Notes: generated by a model from the sequence alone, not told the origin. DNA of 64,000 nucleotides from CAZNPU01 sp964575335 (GCA_964575335.1 CAZNPU010000005.1:1-64000); one strand, 5' to 3'. Positions 53,565-62,776 are shown, counted from the first letter of the stretch. A program made the numbers and translations.

Positions 53565-54086
53565 CTATTTCAAAGCGGGCAAACCGCGATCTTCCCGCCC
53601 CTGATTCACCAGCATGAACGCGTGCTTGTTGTGGCGAATGAGTTTCGCAAGTTGCGACATCGTGATGCCCAGCACCCCAGCAGCGCCCGCAACGTCGAAT
53701 CGGCGCGCGTAGATCACATCGAGCGCCTCCGCCAACAGCGCAGGATAATCCTGGTGATTGGGATTGATTGACATTTTCGCGCCCTGACGTCGGCGTTCCC
53801 ACAATTCGCTGGGCTTGTGCCGTTGCCAGTGCACCGGCCGGCGCACGTTGACAGCCAGGTTCAGCCTCAATCGCTTGATCGCCATCATGCGGTTTTCATA
53901 CTGCTTGCGCCGCTCGGAGGCGAATCCGTCAATGCCCGTGGGCTTGTGAGTGATTATGACGGATGTCTCTACCTTGTTCCGATTCTGTCCGCCCGGCCCG
54001 CGCTGGCGGCCGAAGCCGAACTCGCATTCCTTGAGCAACTCTTCCACCGGAAGCGCAGCTGGATGTGAATAGTCAGTCGTGGCCAT
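53565..54086 (-). CDS. Release factor-like GGQ-domain protein (ArfB-like)
   Basis: A 173-residue protein with the class I release factor catalytic motif GGQ (RGPGGQNRNKVETSV, about 29-43) but no codon-recognition domain, as in ArfB/YaeJ, which rescue stalled ribosomes by cleaving peptidyl-tRNA. The basic ArfB tail that fills the mRNA channel is not evident. Instead the last 60 residues form a small helical part (RRFDVAGAAGVLGITMSQLAKLIRHNK) resembling a helix-turn-helix. ATG 54086 was chosen; the longer frame runs into low-complexity sequence. An ORF next to PrfH-like proteins is a possible alternative relation. Confidence 0.85.
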   Translation of the reverse strand: MATTDYSHPAALPVEELLKECEFGFGRQRGPGGQNRNKVETSVIITHKPTGIDGFASERRKQYENRMMAIKRLRLNLAVNVRRPVHWQRHKPSELWERRRQGAKMSINPNHQDYPALLAEALDVIYARRFDVAGAAGVLGITMSQLAKLIRHNKHAFMLVNQGREDRGLPALK

Positions 54087-54348
54087 GGCGGTGAAGGTGG
54101 ATGCGAAAACAAAAGCGGAAGTGAAAAACGGAAAACAGATAACGGAAGATTCAAAAACAGCTGGCGGAAGTGAAAATCTGAAATTGAAGATTTGCAATCC
54201 AAGCTCGAAAACTTGTCATTCAGAACCTGCAGTTTCCAGCGCTGTTGGCGATACTGCAGCTTGCGGCTGACTCATTTTCATTTTTCTTTCTCCGCATCTT
54301 TCTTTCTTCATCACAAGCCAAACAATTTGTGCGATTCGCCACTTTTCA
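54087..54348. other. A/T-richer intergenic region with pyrimidine tracts
   Basis: 262 bases between the GGQ gene and tsaD. It is clearly less GC-rich than its neighbours. On the minus strand it shows repeated T-tracts (ctgttttccgtttttcactt pattern) just before the GGQ start. No gene is supported. Confidence 0.4.
54115..54176. repeat. 13-base direct repeat in the GGQ gene leader
   Basis: gcggaagtgaaaa occurs at 54115-54127 and again at 54164-54176, 36 bases between copies, in the leader of the minus-strand GGQ gene. Confidence 0.55.
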
Positions 54349-55404
54349 TCAGCCTGCTGCGCTTTGCGGCGAGGCGGCGAGACTCCAGTCGTCAAACTGT
54401 TTCGCCTCGTATCGAGCGTGCGCGAGGCCGGCGATCATGGCGGCGTTGTCCAGACAGTATTCCATCTTCGGCAAACGCAAATCGAGCTGGCGCGAGGCGG
54501 CAAGCGATTGAAGCTCTGCACGCAGGCGGCTGTTCGCACTTACGCCGCCGCCAACCAGCAGCGTTCGCACATTATTACTGTTGGAACGATCAAGCGCCCG
54601 TTGCAGCTTCTTTATCACCGCAGAGATTGCTGCCCGCTGAAATGATGCAGCAAAGTCGGCTTTTTCCTGTTCAGTCAGGTGCGATGCGTCTCGCGGCAGT
54701 TTGGCCTCAGCGCCGCGCCCGACAGGATGGCCGCACACCGCATACAGCAGCGCGGTTTTCAGACCGCTGAAGGAAAAATCCAGCCTTTCCGGGCCAAGCA
54801 GCGTCACGGGCAGGTCGTGGGCCTTGTCGTTGCCGCGCTGTGCGAGCTTGTCCAACAGTGGACCGCCGGGGTAGCCAATCTGCAGAATCGTGGCCGCCTT
54901 GTCGTACGCCTCGCCGATCGCGTCATCAATCGTTCGCCCCAGCAACGTGACATCGAGCGGCCCGTGAACGAGATACAAACTTGTATGACCGCCGGACACC
55001 ACCAGCCCCAGTGCGGGGTATTCAACCGGATCGGCCTCGAGCAGCCCAGCGTGCAGATGGGCCAGCACGTGATCGACGCCGATCAGCGGTATGCCCAGCG
55101 ACCACGCCAATGCTTTCGCTGCACTGACGCCGACCAGCAGCGAACCAATCAGCCCGGGCCGATGCCCGACCGCAACAGCATCAAGATCAGCAAGCTCATG
55201 CTGCGCTTCGCTCATGGCTTCCCGCAGCACCGGCAGGATGCGCTCAAGGTGAGCGCGGCTGGCGATCTCCGGCACAACGCCGGCATATCGTGCGTGCAGA
55301 TCGTGCTGCGTGGCGATCACATTGCTCAGCACTGCGTGCCCATCGCGCACCACTGCCGCAGCGGTTTCGTCGCAACTGGTTTCAATGCCGAGTATCAAAG
55401 CCAT
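54349..55404 (-). CDS. tsaD: tRNA N6-adenosine threonylcarbamoyltransferase TsaD
   Basis: TsaD transfers the threonylcarbamoyl group to A37 of ANN-decoding tRNAs, with TsaB and TsaE. The 351 residues have the ASKHA fold: ILGIETSCDETAAAVV (about 4-19), the metal-binding HVLAH motif with His112 and His116, LGLVVSGGHTSLYLV, and LLVGGGVSANSRLR near the end. Length is typical. Neither tsaB nor tsaE is in the window. Confidence 0.97.
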   Translation of the reverse strand: MALILGIETSCDETAAAVVRDGHAVLSNVIATQHDLHARYAGVVPEIASRAHLERILPVLREAMSEAQHELADLDAVAVGHRPGLIGSLLVGVSAAKALAWSLGIPLIGVDHVLAHLHAGLLEADPVEYPALGLVVSGGHTSLYLVHGPLDVTLLGRTIDDAIGEAYDKAATILQIGYPGGPLLDKLAQRGNDKAHDLPVTLLGPERLDFSFSGLKTALLYAVCGHPVGRGAEAKLPRDASHLTEQEKADFAASFQRAAISAVIKKLQRALDRSNSNNVRTLLVGGGVSANSRLRAELQSLAASRQLDLRLPKMEYCLDNAAMIAGLAHARYEAKQFDDWSLAASPQSAAG

Positions 55405-55506
55405 GCTACAGCATAGGCAGCGTGCGTTGCGCCAACAGCGGGAAGTCTCATCCGCCTGCGGGTTTGAGGCGCTGGACTTTCGCGCAGGGGACTGTTGGAG
55501 CCGTTG

Positions 55507-57138
55507 TCATTGTTCGATCGGCGTCACGCGTACGGAATTGAGCGCTAACTCCACATCGCCGCCTTCGATTCGATAGGTGCCGATCACATTCCCATATTTA
55601 TCGTGAATGGTAATCGTGCCCTGAGCAAGATCGACATCCGGCGGGAGCAGGGGCGGGCGGCCGGCATCTGCAGCGACCTGGCGCAGTTCGCTGATGCGCT
55701 TTTCGAGATCATTCAATGCTGCCGCCAGTTCATTGCGACGCCGCATTGCGCGAGTCAGCTCCAGATCGAACGCTGCAGCCCTGGCATTGTCATCGCCGAC
55801 GGCGGGCCACTCGCCGGTGGTCAGCCGGGCGCTCAGAGCCTCAACGGCACGCGCCAGTTCTTCGTCTTTCAGGTTCTCGCGAATCCACTGCGGATCAGCG
55901 CAGGGCGGGGAGACAGTGCCGCTGTCGGTGTCGCTGCCGTTGCGGATAATCTCAAACTCGCGCCGAGCGCGGATGCGGTCGACGTACTGCTCATCGGTAA
56001 TGGCGACCACCATTCCCGGATCGGGATCGACGCCCCACACGGTGCTGTCGCTTGCGCGGTTGATGTTGCGGCCGCTGGGCAGGTGATAATGGGCGGTGGT
56101 GAACTTCAGCGTGCCGCGGTTGTAGTCCAACTCGCGCACTTCCTGGACTGAGCCTTTGCCGAAGGTTCTCGTGCCCAGCACCTTTGCCCGGCCGTTTTCC
56201 TGCAGCGCGCCAGCGACAATTTCGCTCGCCGATGCCGAGTGCCCGTTGACGAGCACGATCATGGGAAAGTCCGGAAGCGTACCTTTTCGATGCGCGGTAT
56301 ACACCACCGGATCGCCGCGCCGGGGGCGAACTGAGACGATCGTGCCTTCGCTCAGGAACAAGTCAGCGGTCTGCACCGCCGCGAGCAGTCCGCCGCCGGG
56401 GTTGTCGCGCAGATCGAGCACAAGCCCGTTGATGCCGCGGGTTTGCATCTGATCCAGCGTGTTGCGCAGCTCCTGGACCGTTGATTCATTGAACTGCGTC
56501 ACGCGGACATAGGACAATCCCAGTTGATCGCTGATGCAATAGTTCCAATTTTCACCCTCGCGACGAAGGCCTTTGACTGTGCGGGTCACGATGGGCCTGC
56601 GAGTGATCGTGTACGTCTGCTCGGTACCGTCGAGATGGCGCACCTTGATGGTGACCTTTGTGCCCGGCTCGCCCATGAGGCGGTCAATACATTCTGTAAT
56701 AGGCATTTTGAGGGTCGATTCGCCTTCGATTTCAAGCACGACATCGCCCGCCATGATGCCCGCTTCCAGTGCGGGGGAGCCGTCCATTGGCGAGACAATC
56801 GTGAGATAATCATCGACGATGTTCACCTCGCAGCCGATGCCGACGTAGGTGCCGCGCATGTCTTTGTTGAATTCGGCCACGTCAGCAGGCGGAACGTACA
56901 CCGTGTGCGGGTCGTCCAGCGTCGCCAGCATGCCGTCGATCATGGCCTTGCGCATCTGCTCATCGTCGATGCGGGATTCATCAACAAACAGACGCTGAAT
57001 GATCGACCGAACCTCAATGACCGGGTCGAACAGATCGTAGTCCGACGCGCGGCTGGCGATCGCCAGCGGCAGCTGCACGAGCAGGGCAGTGGTTAATATG
57101 GCAAGCAGCGAAGGGGCAACGAACTTCTTTGCACGCAC
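55507..57138 (-). CDS. ctpA: S41 family C-terminal processing peptidase
   Basis: A periplasmic serine protease that trims or degrades proteins from the C-terminus. The 543 residues have a signal or anchor helix (about 5-28), a PDZ domain (about 95-175, GIGCEVNIVDDYLTIVSPMDGSPALEAGIMAGDVVLEI) and the S41 core with the catalytic Ser in NGHSASASEIVAGAL and Lys in TFGKGSVQEV. A C-terminal coiled coil follows (ELTRAMRRRNELAAALNDLEKRI). The start is taken as GTG 57138, seven bases after aggag on the minus strand; ATG 57159 lacks a site. It is divergent from hflX. Confidence 0.93.
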   Translation of the reverse strand: MRAKKFVAPSLLAILTTALLVQLPLAIASRASDYDLFDPVIEVRSIIQRLFVDESRIDDEQMRKAMIDGMLATLDDPHTVYVPPADVAEFNKDMRGTYVGIGCEVNIVDDYLTIVSPMDGSPALEAGIMAGDVVLEIEGESTLKMPITECIDRLMGEPGTKVTIKVRHLDGTEQTYTITRRPIVTRTVKGLRREGENWNYCISDQLGLSYVRVTQFNESTVQELRNTLDQMQTRGINGLVLDLRDNPGGGLLAAVQTADLFLSEGTIVSVRPRRGDPVVYTAHRKGTLPDFPMIVLVNGHSASASEIVAGALQENGRAKVLGTRTFGKGSVQEVRELDYNRGTLKFTTAHYHLPSGRNINRASDSTVWGVDPDPGMVVAITDEQYVDRIRARREFEIIRNGSDTDSGTVSPPCADPQWIRENLKDEELARAVEALSARLTTGEWPAVGDDNARAAAFDLELTRAMRRRNELAAALNDLEKRISELRQVAADAGRPPLLPPDVDLAQGTITIHDKYGNVIGTYRIEGGDVELALNSVRVTPIEQ

Positions 57139-57326
57139 GAGAACACTCCTGAAAGCCATTTGCTTGCGGGGCGAGCAGTCAATGATAGCGGGGGCCGGTC
57201 TCAGCGTTGCGTTTGCCTGCCTGGGGCCATCCCTACAGACCGCATAGAAAACGCTTCCAGCCGGCCTCAGGACTGCCGGCATGCGACTTGTGGCCCCAAA
57301 AGCGGCTATTATTGTGTCTGACACAT

Positions 57327-58721
57327 ATGTCACAAACGCAACGTGAGACCATCAAAGTAAGCTCCGAACGCGCGGTGCTGGTGGGGGTGGCGCTTCGCGG
57401 CCGGTACGTCGATGAGAACGATCCGCTTGGTGAATTGCGCTCACTGGCCAAGACGGCCGGCGCGGTCGTTGTCGCTGAGCTGTTTCAGCGTCGCGGCAAG
57501 CCGGTGGGACGCACATATCTCGGCAAAGGCAAAGTGGAAGAACTGAACCGGCTGATCAAGGAATCCGATGCGACGCTGGTGATTTTCGATAACGATCTGA
57601 CGCCGGCTCAGATTCGCAATCTGGAGCAGGCCACGAACTGCAAGATCGTTGATCGCAGCGAACTGATTCTCGACATCTTTGCCAATCGTGCCGCCACCGC
57701 GGAAGCCAAGCTGCAGGTGGAGATCGCCCAACTGGAATACACCTACCCGCGGCTGCGCGCCATGTGGACGCACTTGGGGCAGGTCACAGGCGGCGCGCCC
57801 GTGGGGATCGGCACGCGAGGACCGGGTGAGCAGCAACTGGAAATCGATCGCCGGCTGGTCCAGAACCGATTGGCCAGCCTCAAGCGCGAGCTGGAGACCA
57901 TCCAGCAGCGCAAGACGCGCGAGGTGGCGCAGCGCACTCTGGACCACTTCACGGTTGGACTGGTTGGATATACCAACGCCGGCAAGAGCACGCTGTTCAA
58001 CAAACTCACCGCCGGCGGCGCCTACGCGCATGACAAGCTCTTCGCCACGCTTTCCACGCGGGTTGAGCGGTGGGAGCTGGGCGGCGGCAACAGCGCGCTG
58101 CTTTCAGATACCGTTGGGTTCATTCGCGATCTGCCACACCACCTTATTGCGTCGTTCCGCTCAACGTTGGAGGAAACGATCTACGCGCATGTGCTCATCA
58201 TTGTGCTGGACGTTGCCGACCCGCACGCTGAGATGCATTTGCAGACCGTCAACAGCACCCTTGATGAAATCGGCGCGACAACCCAGCCGCGCATTCTCGC
58301 ACTGAATAAAGTCGATCGCGTTCAGGATCCTGCAGTGCTGGAGAAATGGCGCGAGCGATATCCGGACGCAGTGCCCATCAGCGCCGTCACCGGCCAAGGG
58401 CTTGACGAACTGCGAAAGGTGGTGCTCGGGCATTTCCTGGGCACCGTGAGCGAGCTTGAGATCGCTTTGCCCATGAGCGATACGCGATCGATCGCGTTTC
58501 TGGAAAAACGCACAGAAGTGCTCGACCGCGCATACCAGGGCGGGCAGGCGGTTTTCAAGGTTCGCATCGGTCGGCGGCAGATCGATCAACTGCTTTCGCG
58601 CGGCGGGCGCGAAATGACGTTCAACGGCATGAAGCCGCATGAGGCGATGGAGAAGCTCTTTGGCAACGGCAAGGCGCCCGCAGCGGTGCGCATCCCGCCC
58701 CACGAGCGATTCGTTGGTTGA
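57327..58721 (+). CDS. hflX: GTPase HflX
   Basis: HflX splits stalled or hibernating 70S ribosomes. The 464 residues have the N-terminal domain (TYLGKGKVEELNRLIKES, VIFDNDLTPAQIRNLEQ), the linking segment with GTRGPGEQQLEIDRR, and the G domain with G1 (GYTNAGKSTLFN), G3 (DTVGFIRDLPHHLI) and G4 (NKVD). A C-terminal part follows. ATG 57327 sits in acacatatgtca without a Shine-Dalgarno sequence; TATTAT at 57307-57312 could be a -10 element, giving a very short leader. Confidence 0.96.
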   Translation: MSQTQRETIKVSSERAVLVGVALRGRYVDENDPLGELRSLAKTAGAVVVAELFQRRGKPVGRTYLGKGKVEELNRLIKESDATLVIFDNDLTPAQIRNLEQATNCKIVDRSELILDIFANRAATAEAKLQVEIAQLEYTYPRLRAMWTHLGQVTGGAPVGIGTRGPGEQQLEIDRRLVQNRLASLKRELETIQQRKTREVAQRTLDHFTVGLVGYTNAGKSTLFNKLTAGGAYAHDKLFATLSTRVERWELGGGNSALLSDTVGFIRDLPHHLIASFRSTLEETIYAHVLIIVLDVADPHAEMHLQTVNSTLDEIGATTQPRILALNKVDRVQDPAVLEKWRERYPDAVPISAVTGQGLDELRKVVLGHFLGTVSELEIALPMSDTRSIAFLEKRTEVLDRAYQGGQAVFKVRIGRRQIDQLLSRGGREMTFNGMKPHEAMEKLFGNGKAPAAVRIPPHERFVG

Positions 58722-58862
58722 CAAGCCGTCGCCATTTGATTTCATGGAACTGCACATTTGCTGCGTTGCGGGCAAGTTCGCTCATCATCATCGCCATTCC
58801 ATGTTCTGCTGCATAACAGCGTTCCTGCTGCGCACCGTTGCACGCTCATCCGAAAGGCAGAC

Positions 58863-59825
58863 TTGTTGAGATTCACCCCCAGCCCGCTGAGCAGCTTTGC
58901 CAATGAACTGAACCAGCAGGTCGTCCAGGAAATCCTGGAATGGCGGTGGAAGCCGAGTCTTCGTCGATTGCTCAGCGCATTGGAGTCGCACACCAATCGC
59001 AAGGCGTTTTTTGATACTTACGCTGAGGCGATGGTGGCCAGACATCTGCTGGCGCAGGGCTGTGATCTCACCTTTGAGGTGCGCACACCTGCCGGCAAAC
59101 ACTGTGATTTTGAGGTGCGAGCTGACGGGCAGGTGTTTTACCTGCACGTCAAGCGGCTGGATACGAATCGCCCGCCGCATAACGCTAGGCGAATGATGAC
59201 GATTTCATCACGCTTACGCGTGCTGGAGCGAATCAAGCGGCCGTACATCGTGCAGGTGCGATGGAACGAAGGGCTGAGCGACGAGCAGATGCAGCGGCTG
59301 GTGATGCAGGCCAGCGAGTTCATCACCCACGCTCATGTGGGCGATGAGATGAAAGCACGCGATCACGATGGACGTGAAATCGGCGGCGTGCGCATTGTCG
59401 CTCCTTACGACGGCGATCATGTAAGCGTCACCATCGGCCTGCCGTCGGAATTTGTCGATCAGGCAAGTCGCTTCCGTCGGCTTATGCATCGCGCTTATCA
59501 GCAGTTCATGCCAAAGGCGGTCAACGTCATCCTGATCTGCAGCGGCCACCCCGAGGATGCCCGCGATTTCGAAGACGCGCTGCTCGGATCGCACATCGAG
59601 CGATGGGACGCCTATCCGCCGCGCGGCAAGCGACTGGCGCACGGCCGGGCTTCTGATGGTTTCTGGCACGGCCAGCGCTTCAGTGAATCTCGTGCCGCGG
59701 TCTGGTGCCTCGCAGAGCCGCACCGTGACTCGATTGACTGCCGCCTGTGGCTTCGGGAGTCGCCCAGTTTCCAGCCAGAGATGAACAATCTGCTTCTGCG
59801 ACTCTTCGGAGCAGAAAATCGTTAG
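58863..59825 (+). CDS. PD-(D/E)XK-like protein with altered motif
   Basis: A soluble protein of about 320 residues. Its central part looks like a restriction-endonuclease fold: a helix (TYAEAMVARHLLAQGCDLTFEV), a beta strand with an Asp (GKHCDFEVRADGQ, near residue 80) and a strand with Lys (FYLHVKRLD). In the usual PD-(D/E)XK site an acidic residue lies two before the Lys; here it is His (H-V-K). It may be inactive, atypical, or a misread. The start is unclear: TTG 58863 and TTG 58866 follow aaagg at 58853-58857, and no ATG is available near the beginning. No named family is recognised. Confidence 0.7.
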   Translation: MLRFTPSPLSSFANELNQQVVQEILEWRWKPSLRRLLSALESHTNRKAFFDTYAEAMVARHLLAQGCDLTFEVRTPAGKHCDFEVRADGQVFYLHVKRLDTNRPPHNARRMMTISSRLRVLERIKRPYIVQVRWNEGLSDEQMQRLVMQASEFITHAHVGDEMKARDHDGREIGGVRIVAPYDGDHVSVTIGLPSEFVDQASRFRRLMHRAYQQFMPKAVNVILICSGHPEDARDFEDALLGSHIERWDAYPPRGKRLAHGRASDGFWHGQRFSESRAAVWCLAEPHRDSIDCRLWLRESPSFQPEMNNLLLRLFGAENR

Positions 59826-59971
59826 AATAAACGATCCGGCTCACGCCTGGCGTTCAGGGGCAGTTCCGGCGGCTCCACGCCTTCTCGCTTCGCTGCGTTA
59901 CCCGCTGACTGGGGATGAATTGCACGCATCATATTGAATCGAGTTGAAACACCAGTTTGAGATCTCATGCC

Positions 59972-61096
59972 ATGAACGATCCACGTTACACCAAGCTCGC
60001 CGAATTGCTGATCAACCATTCCACCAAACTCCAGAAGGGCGAGCACGTCCTGATCGAGGCCTTCGATATTCCTGAAGAGATGGTGATCGCGCTGATCAAG
60101 GCGGCGCGGAAAGCCGGCGGGCACCCGCATGTTGCGCTGCGCAACAACCGCATCATGCGCGCACTGGAGATGGACGCTGAGGACGACAACTTCTCCGTCT
60201 GGGCCGAGTATGACCTTCACCGCATGAGCCTCATGCAGGCATACATTGGCATGCGTGGTTCGATGAACGTCAGCGAGTCTGCGGATGTGCCCGATGCGCA
60301 AATGAAGAAGAAGGGCCGGCTGTATTCCAAACCGGTGCATTTCGAACGCCGCGTCAACCACACCAAATGGGTCGTCCTGCGCTGGCCTACGCCCAGCATG
60401 GCCCAGTTGGCACAGATGAGCACCGAGGCATTTGAAGATTTCTACTTCAACGTCTGCACGATGGACTACGCCCGCATGGACGCTGCCTGCAAGCCGCTGG
60501 TGGAGCGCATGCGCAAGGCCGACCAGGTTCGCCTCAAGGGTCCCGGCGACACCGATCTGACCTTTTCCATCAAAGACATTCCCGTCATCCCATGCTGCGG
60601 CGATCTGAATATCCCCGACGGCGAATGTTTTACTGCGCCGGTGCGCGATTCGGTCAACGGCGTGATCCACTTCAATGCGCCGACCATCTACAACAGCCAG
60701 AGCTTCAGCGACATTCGACTGGAGTTCGAAAATGGCAGGATCGTCAAGGCCACGGCGAACGGCAACTCTGATGCGCTCAATTCCATCCTCGATACCGATG
60801 AAGGCGCCCGCTACGTCGGTGAGTTCGCCATCGGCTTCAACCCGTACATTCTCGAACCGATGAAGGACATTCTCTTTGACGAGAAAATCGCCGGTTCGCT
60901 GCACTTCACGCCCGGCCGCGCGTATGAGAATGCCGACAACGGCAACCGCTCAGAAATTCACTGGGATATGGTCCTGATTCAGCGGCCTGAATACGGCGGG
61001 GGCACGATTGAATTCGACGGCGAAGTTATTCGTCGTGATGGCCAGTTCGTGCCCGAAGACCTTCATGCGCTCAACCCCGAAGCGCTCAAGGCCTGA
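59972..61096 (+). CDS. M29 family aminopeptidase
   Basis: A cobalt/zinc-type aminopeptidase of the AmpS/AmpT family that removes N-terminal residues from peptides. The 374 residues match the family length. Recognisable parts are the opening (DPRYTKLAELLINHSTKLQKGEHVLIEAFDI), GPGDTDLTFSIKDIP, NIPDGECFTAPV with metal-binding Glu, and later GEFAIGFNP, GSLHFTPGRAYENADNGN and SEIHWDMVL, which carry the remaining ligands (Glu, His, His, Asp). ATG 59972 is preferred to a TTG at 59957. A long open frame on the other strand is not a gene. Confidence 0.93.
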   Translation: MNDPRYTKLAELLINHSTKLQKGEHVLIEAFDIPEEMVIALIKAARKAGGHPHVALRNNRIMRALEMDAEDDNFSVWAEYDLHRMSLMQAYIGMRGSMNVSESADVPDAQMKKKGRLYSKPVHFERRVNHTKWVVLRWPTPSMAQLAQMSTEAFEDFYFNVCTMDYARMDAACKPLVERMRKADQVRLKGPGDTDLTFSIKDIPVIPCCGDLNIPDGECFTAPVRDSVNGVIHFNAPTIYNSQSFSDIRLEFENGRIVKATANGNSDALNSILDTDEGARYVGEFAIGFNPYILEPMKDILFDEKIAGSLHFTPGRAYENADNGNRSEIHWDMVLIQRPEYGGGTIEFDGEVIRRDGQFVPEDLHALNPEALKA

Positions 61097-61141
61097 GGCC
61101 GCAATTCAATTGACAGAACCGACATAATGTTGCGCAGAAAT

Positions 61142-61180
61142 GAAGCCATGGGATGATGTTCCCATGGCTTCTATCTTTCT
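61142..61180 (+). terminator. Intrinsic terminator after the M29 gene
   Basis: A perfect 12-bp stem (61142-61153 with 61160-61171, 6-nt loop) is followed by tatctttct. It lies between convergent genes and may serve both. Confidence 0.8.
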
Positions 61181-61207
61181 CCCATCGTCTGTTGCGAAGC
61201 GATGCGA

Positions 61208-61828
61208 TTACTTCCGCCGCGTACAGGTCACCTGCATGGCCATGAATTCCGTGCCGTCCGGGTTGACTTCGTACATCTCCATCACCCACGTATCTTCGCC
61301 CGTCCAGCGTTCCACGGTGCGCACTGTCTTGAAGCCGCCGTTCATGATGTCCGGCGATTCGCCAGTGAACGTCAACGTCTCCGTTTCGGGATCGTAGGTG
61401 CCTTCTGAAAACATGATCCCGGTGCCCATGTTGTCGATCCATGTGGTGACGTATTTCTTCTTCAGATTGTCATAACCCGTGCAGCCCATGCCTTCAAAGG
61501 GGCCAAAGGGCGTATCGCCTGTGTTTTTATCAATCAGATATCGCCCGCCCATGATCATCTTATGTTCGCTGCTGCCGCGCGATTCCGCAGGCTCGCCGTT
61601 GGGATCCATCCACCACTTCACATGATGATCCCACATGCCAACCTTCTTCGCCAATATCGCATGCTCCGGCCCGGGCGTGGCGTACGACATCCACTTCTGC
61701 ATCATTTCCATTTCTTCCGGTGACATCGGCGGCGCATCATGCTTTGCGTCCTGCGAAACAACCTTCGTTGTAACAGCAGCGGTGACAACCACCAGCGCAG
61801 CGGCAGTCAAAACACTTCGTGCGTTCAT
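61208..61828 (-). CDS. Secreted DUF1579 family protein
   Basis: A 206-residue protein with a signal peptide (about 1-26, ending VVSQ) and a DUF1579 body: PGPEHAILAKKVGMWDHHVKWWMDP, then GGRYLIDKNTGDTPFGPFEGMGCTGYDNLKKKYVTTWIDNMGTGIMFSEG. These proteins form a beta barrel-like fold of unknown function, common in planctomycetes. ATG 61828 gives the right signal peptide; the longer frame is out of context. It converges on the M29 gene. Confidence 0.9.
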   Translation of the reverse strand: MNARSVLTAAALVVVTAAVTTKVVSQDAKHDAPPMSPEEMEMMQKWMSYATPGPEHAILAKKVGMWDHHVKWWMDPNGEPAESRGSSEHKMIMGGRYLIDKNTGDTPFGPFEGMGCTGYDNLKKKYVTTWIDNMGTGIMFSEGTYDPETETLTFTGESPDIMNGGFKTVRTVERWTGEDTWVMEMYEVNPDGTEFMAMQVTCTRRK

Positions 61829-61982
61829 CTTCTTCAATGCTCCTGAGATATTGATTGGTGGGGATTGACGACACCGTGGCCACGCTCCATGCGCGGCAGA
61901 TCGTCGCCGCTGATACCCTATCATGAACCAAACAAATTGCAAGCGGTCATGCGGGTTTGTAGATAACCGAGCTGTGCCGCGC

Positions 61983-62645
61983 TCATGCGCGCCGCACCGG
62001 ATTGCGCAGGGTGCCCAGCGCTTCGATTGATATCTCCACCACATCGCCATCGCGCAGGAATCGAGGGGGCGTGCGGGCCGCGCCCACGCCTGCCGGCGTG
62101 CCGGTCAAAATCACCGTGCCTGCCAGAAGCGTCATGCCTCTGCTCAGTTCCGCCACCAGCGTCTTGACCGGAAAGATCATCTGCGCCGTTGTGGCGTCCT
62201 GCATCACCTCGCCGTTGAGCTTCGTCGTGATGCGCAGCGACTGCGGATCAGCAACCTGGTCGCGAGGCGTCATTTCGCTCATCGGGCAGAATGTGTCAAA
62301 GCTCTTGCCGCGCACGAACTGGCCGCCCGAGCCGGACTTCTGCCACCATCGCGCGCTCACATCGTTGGCGATCGCGTAGCCTGCCACATATTCCATCGCC
62401 TCCGCTTCGCTGACATCGCAGCAATCCCGCCCGATTATCACCGCCAGCTCGCCTTCGTAGTCAACCTGTTCGCCCGGCTCAGCGCAGATTGCCGGGATCA
62501 CAATCGCCTCACCGTTGCCGATGACCGAAGCCGGGTTCTTCATAAACACTACGGGCTTCTCCGACACTTCACCTTTCATCTCAGCAGCATGCGCTGCGTA
62601 GTTGCGGCCGATGGCGAAAATGGCAGGGGGGTAGATGCGCGACAT
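61983..62645 (-). CDS. Fumarylacetoacetate hydrolase family protein
   Basis: A metal-dependent enzyme of the FAH family, which includes acylpyruvate hydrolases and oxaloacetate decarboxylase-like proteins. The 220 residues contain FAIGRNYAAHAAEM (about 9-22), VDYEGELAVIIGRD with the Glu metal ligands (about 62-75), GYAIANDVSARWWQ, GKSFDTFCPMS and TGTPAGVG near the end. This is the short one-domain form typical of acylpyruvases. The substrate remains open. Confidence 0.93.
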   Translation of the reverse strand: MSRIYPPAIFAIGRNYAAHAAEMKGEVSEKPVVFMKNPASVIGNGEAIVIPAICAEPGEQVDYEGELAVIIGRDCCDVSEAEAMEYVAGYAIANDVSARWWQKSGSGGQFVRGKSFDTFCPMSEMTPRDQVADPQSLRITTKLNGEVMQDATTAQMIFPVKTLVAELSRGMTLLAGTVILTGTPAGVGAARTPPRFLRDGDVVEISIEALGTLRNPVRRA

Positions 62646-62776
62646 AGCCCAGCAGCGTACCGTCAAATGATGCGTTTGCACAGCGCCGCGCATCCTCGTC
62701 GCTTGCGCCAGTCATGCATGGTGCGACGTTCAGTGCATCGCTGTATACTGCGGGGTTTTCAACAGGGAGCTTCACT

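Noticed and set aside
59822..60904. Open frame of 360 codons on the minus strand, opposite the M29 gene
   Set aside because: It mirrors codon bias of the real gene on the other strand, has no ribosome site and no recognisable motif.
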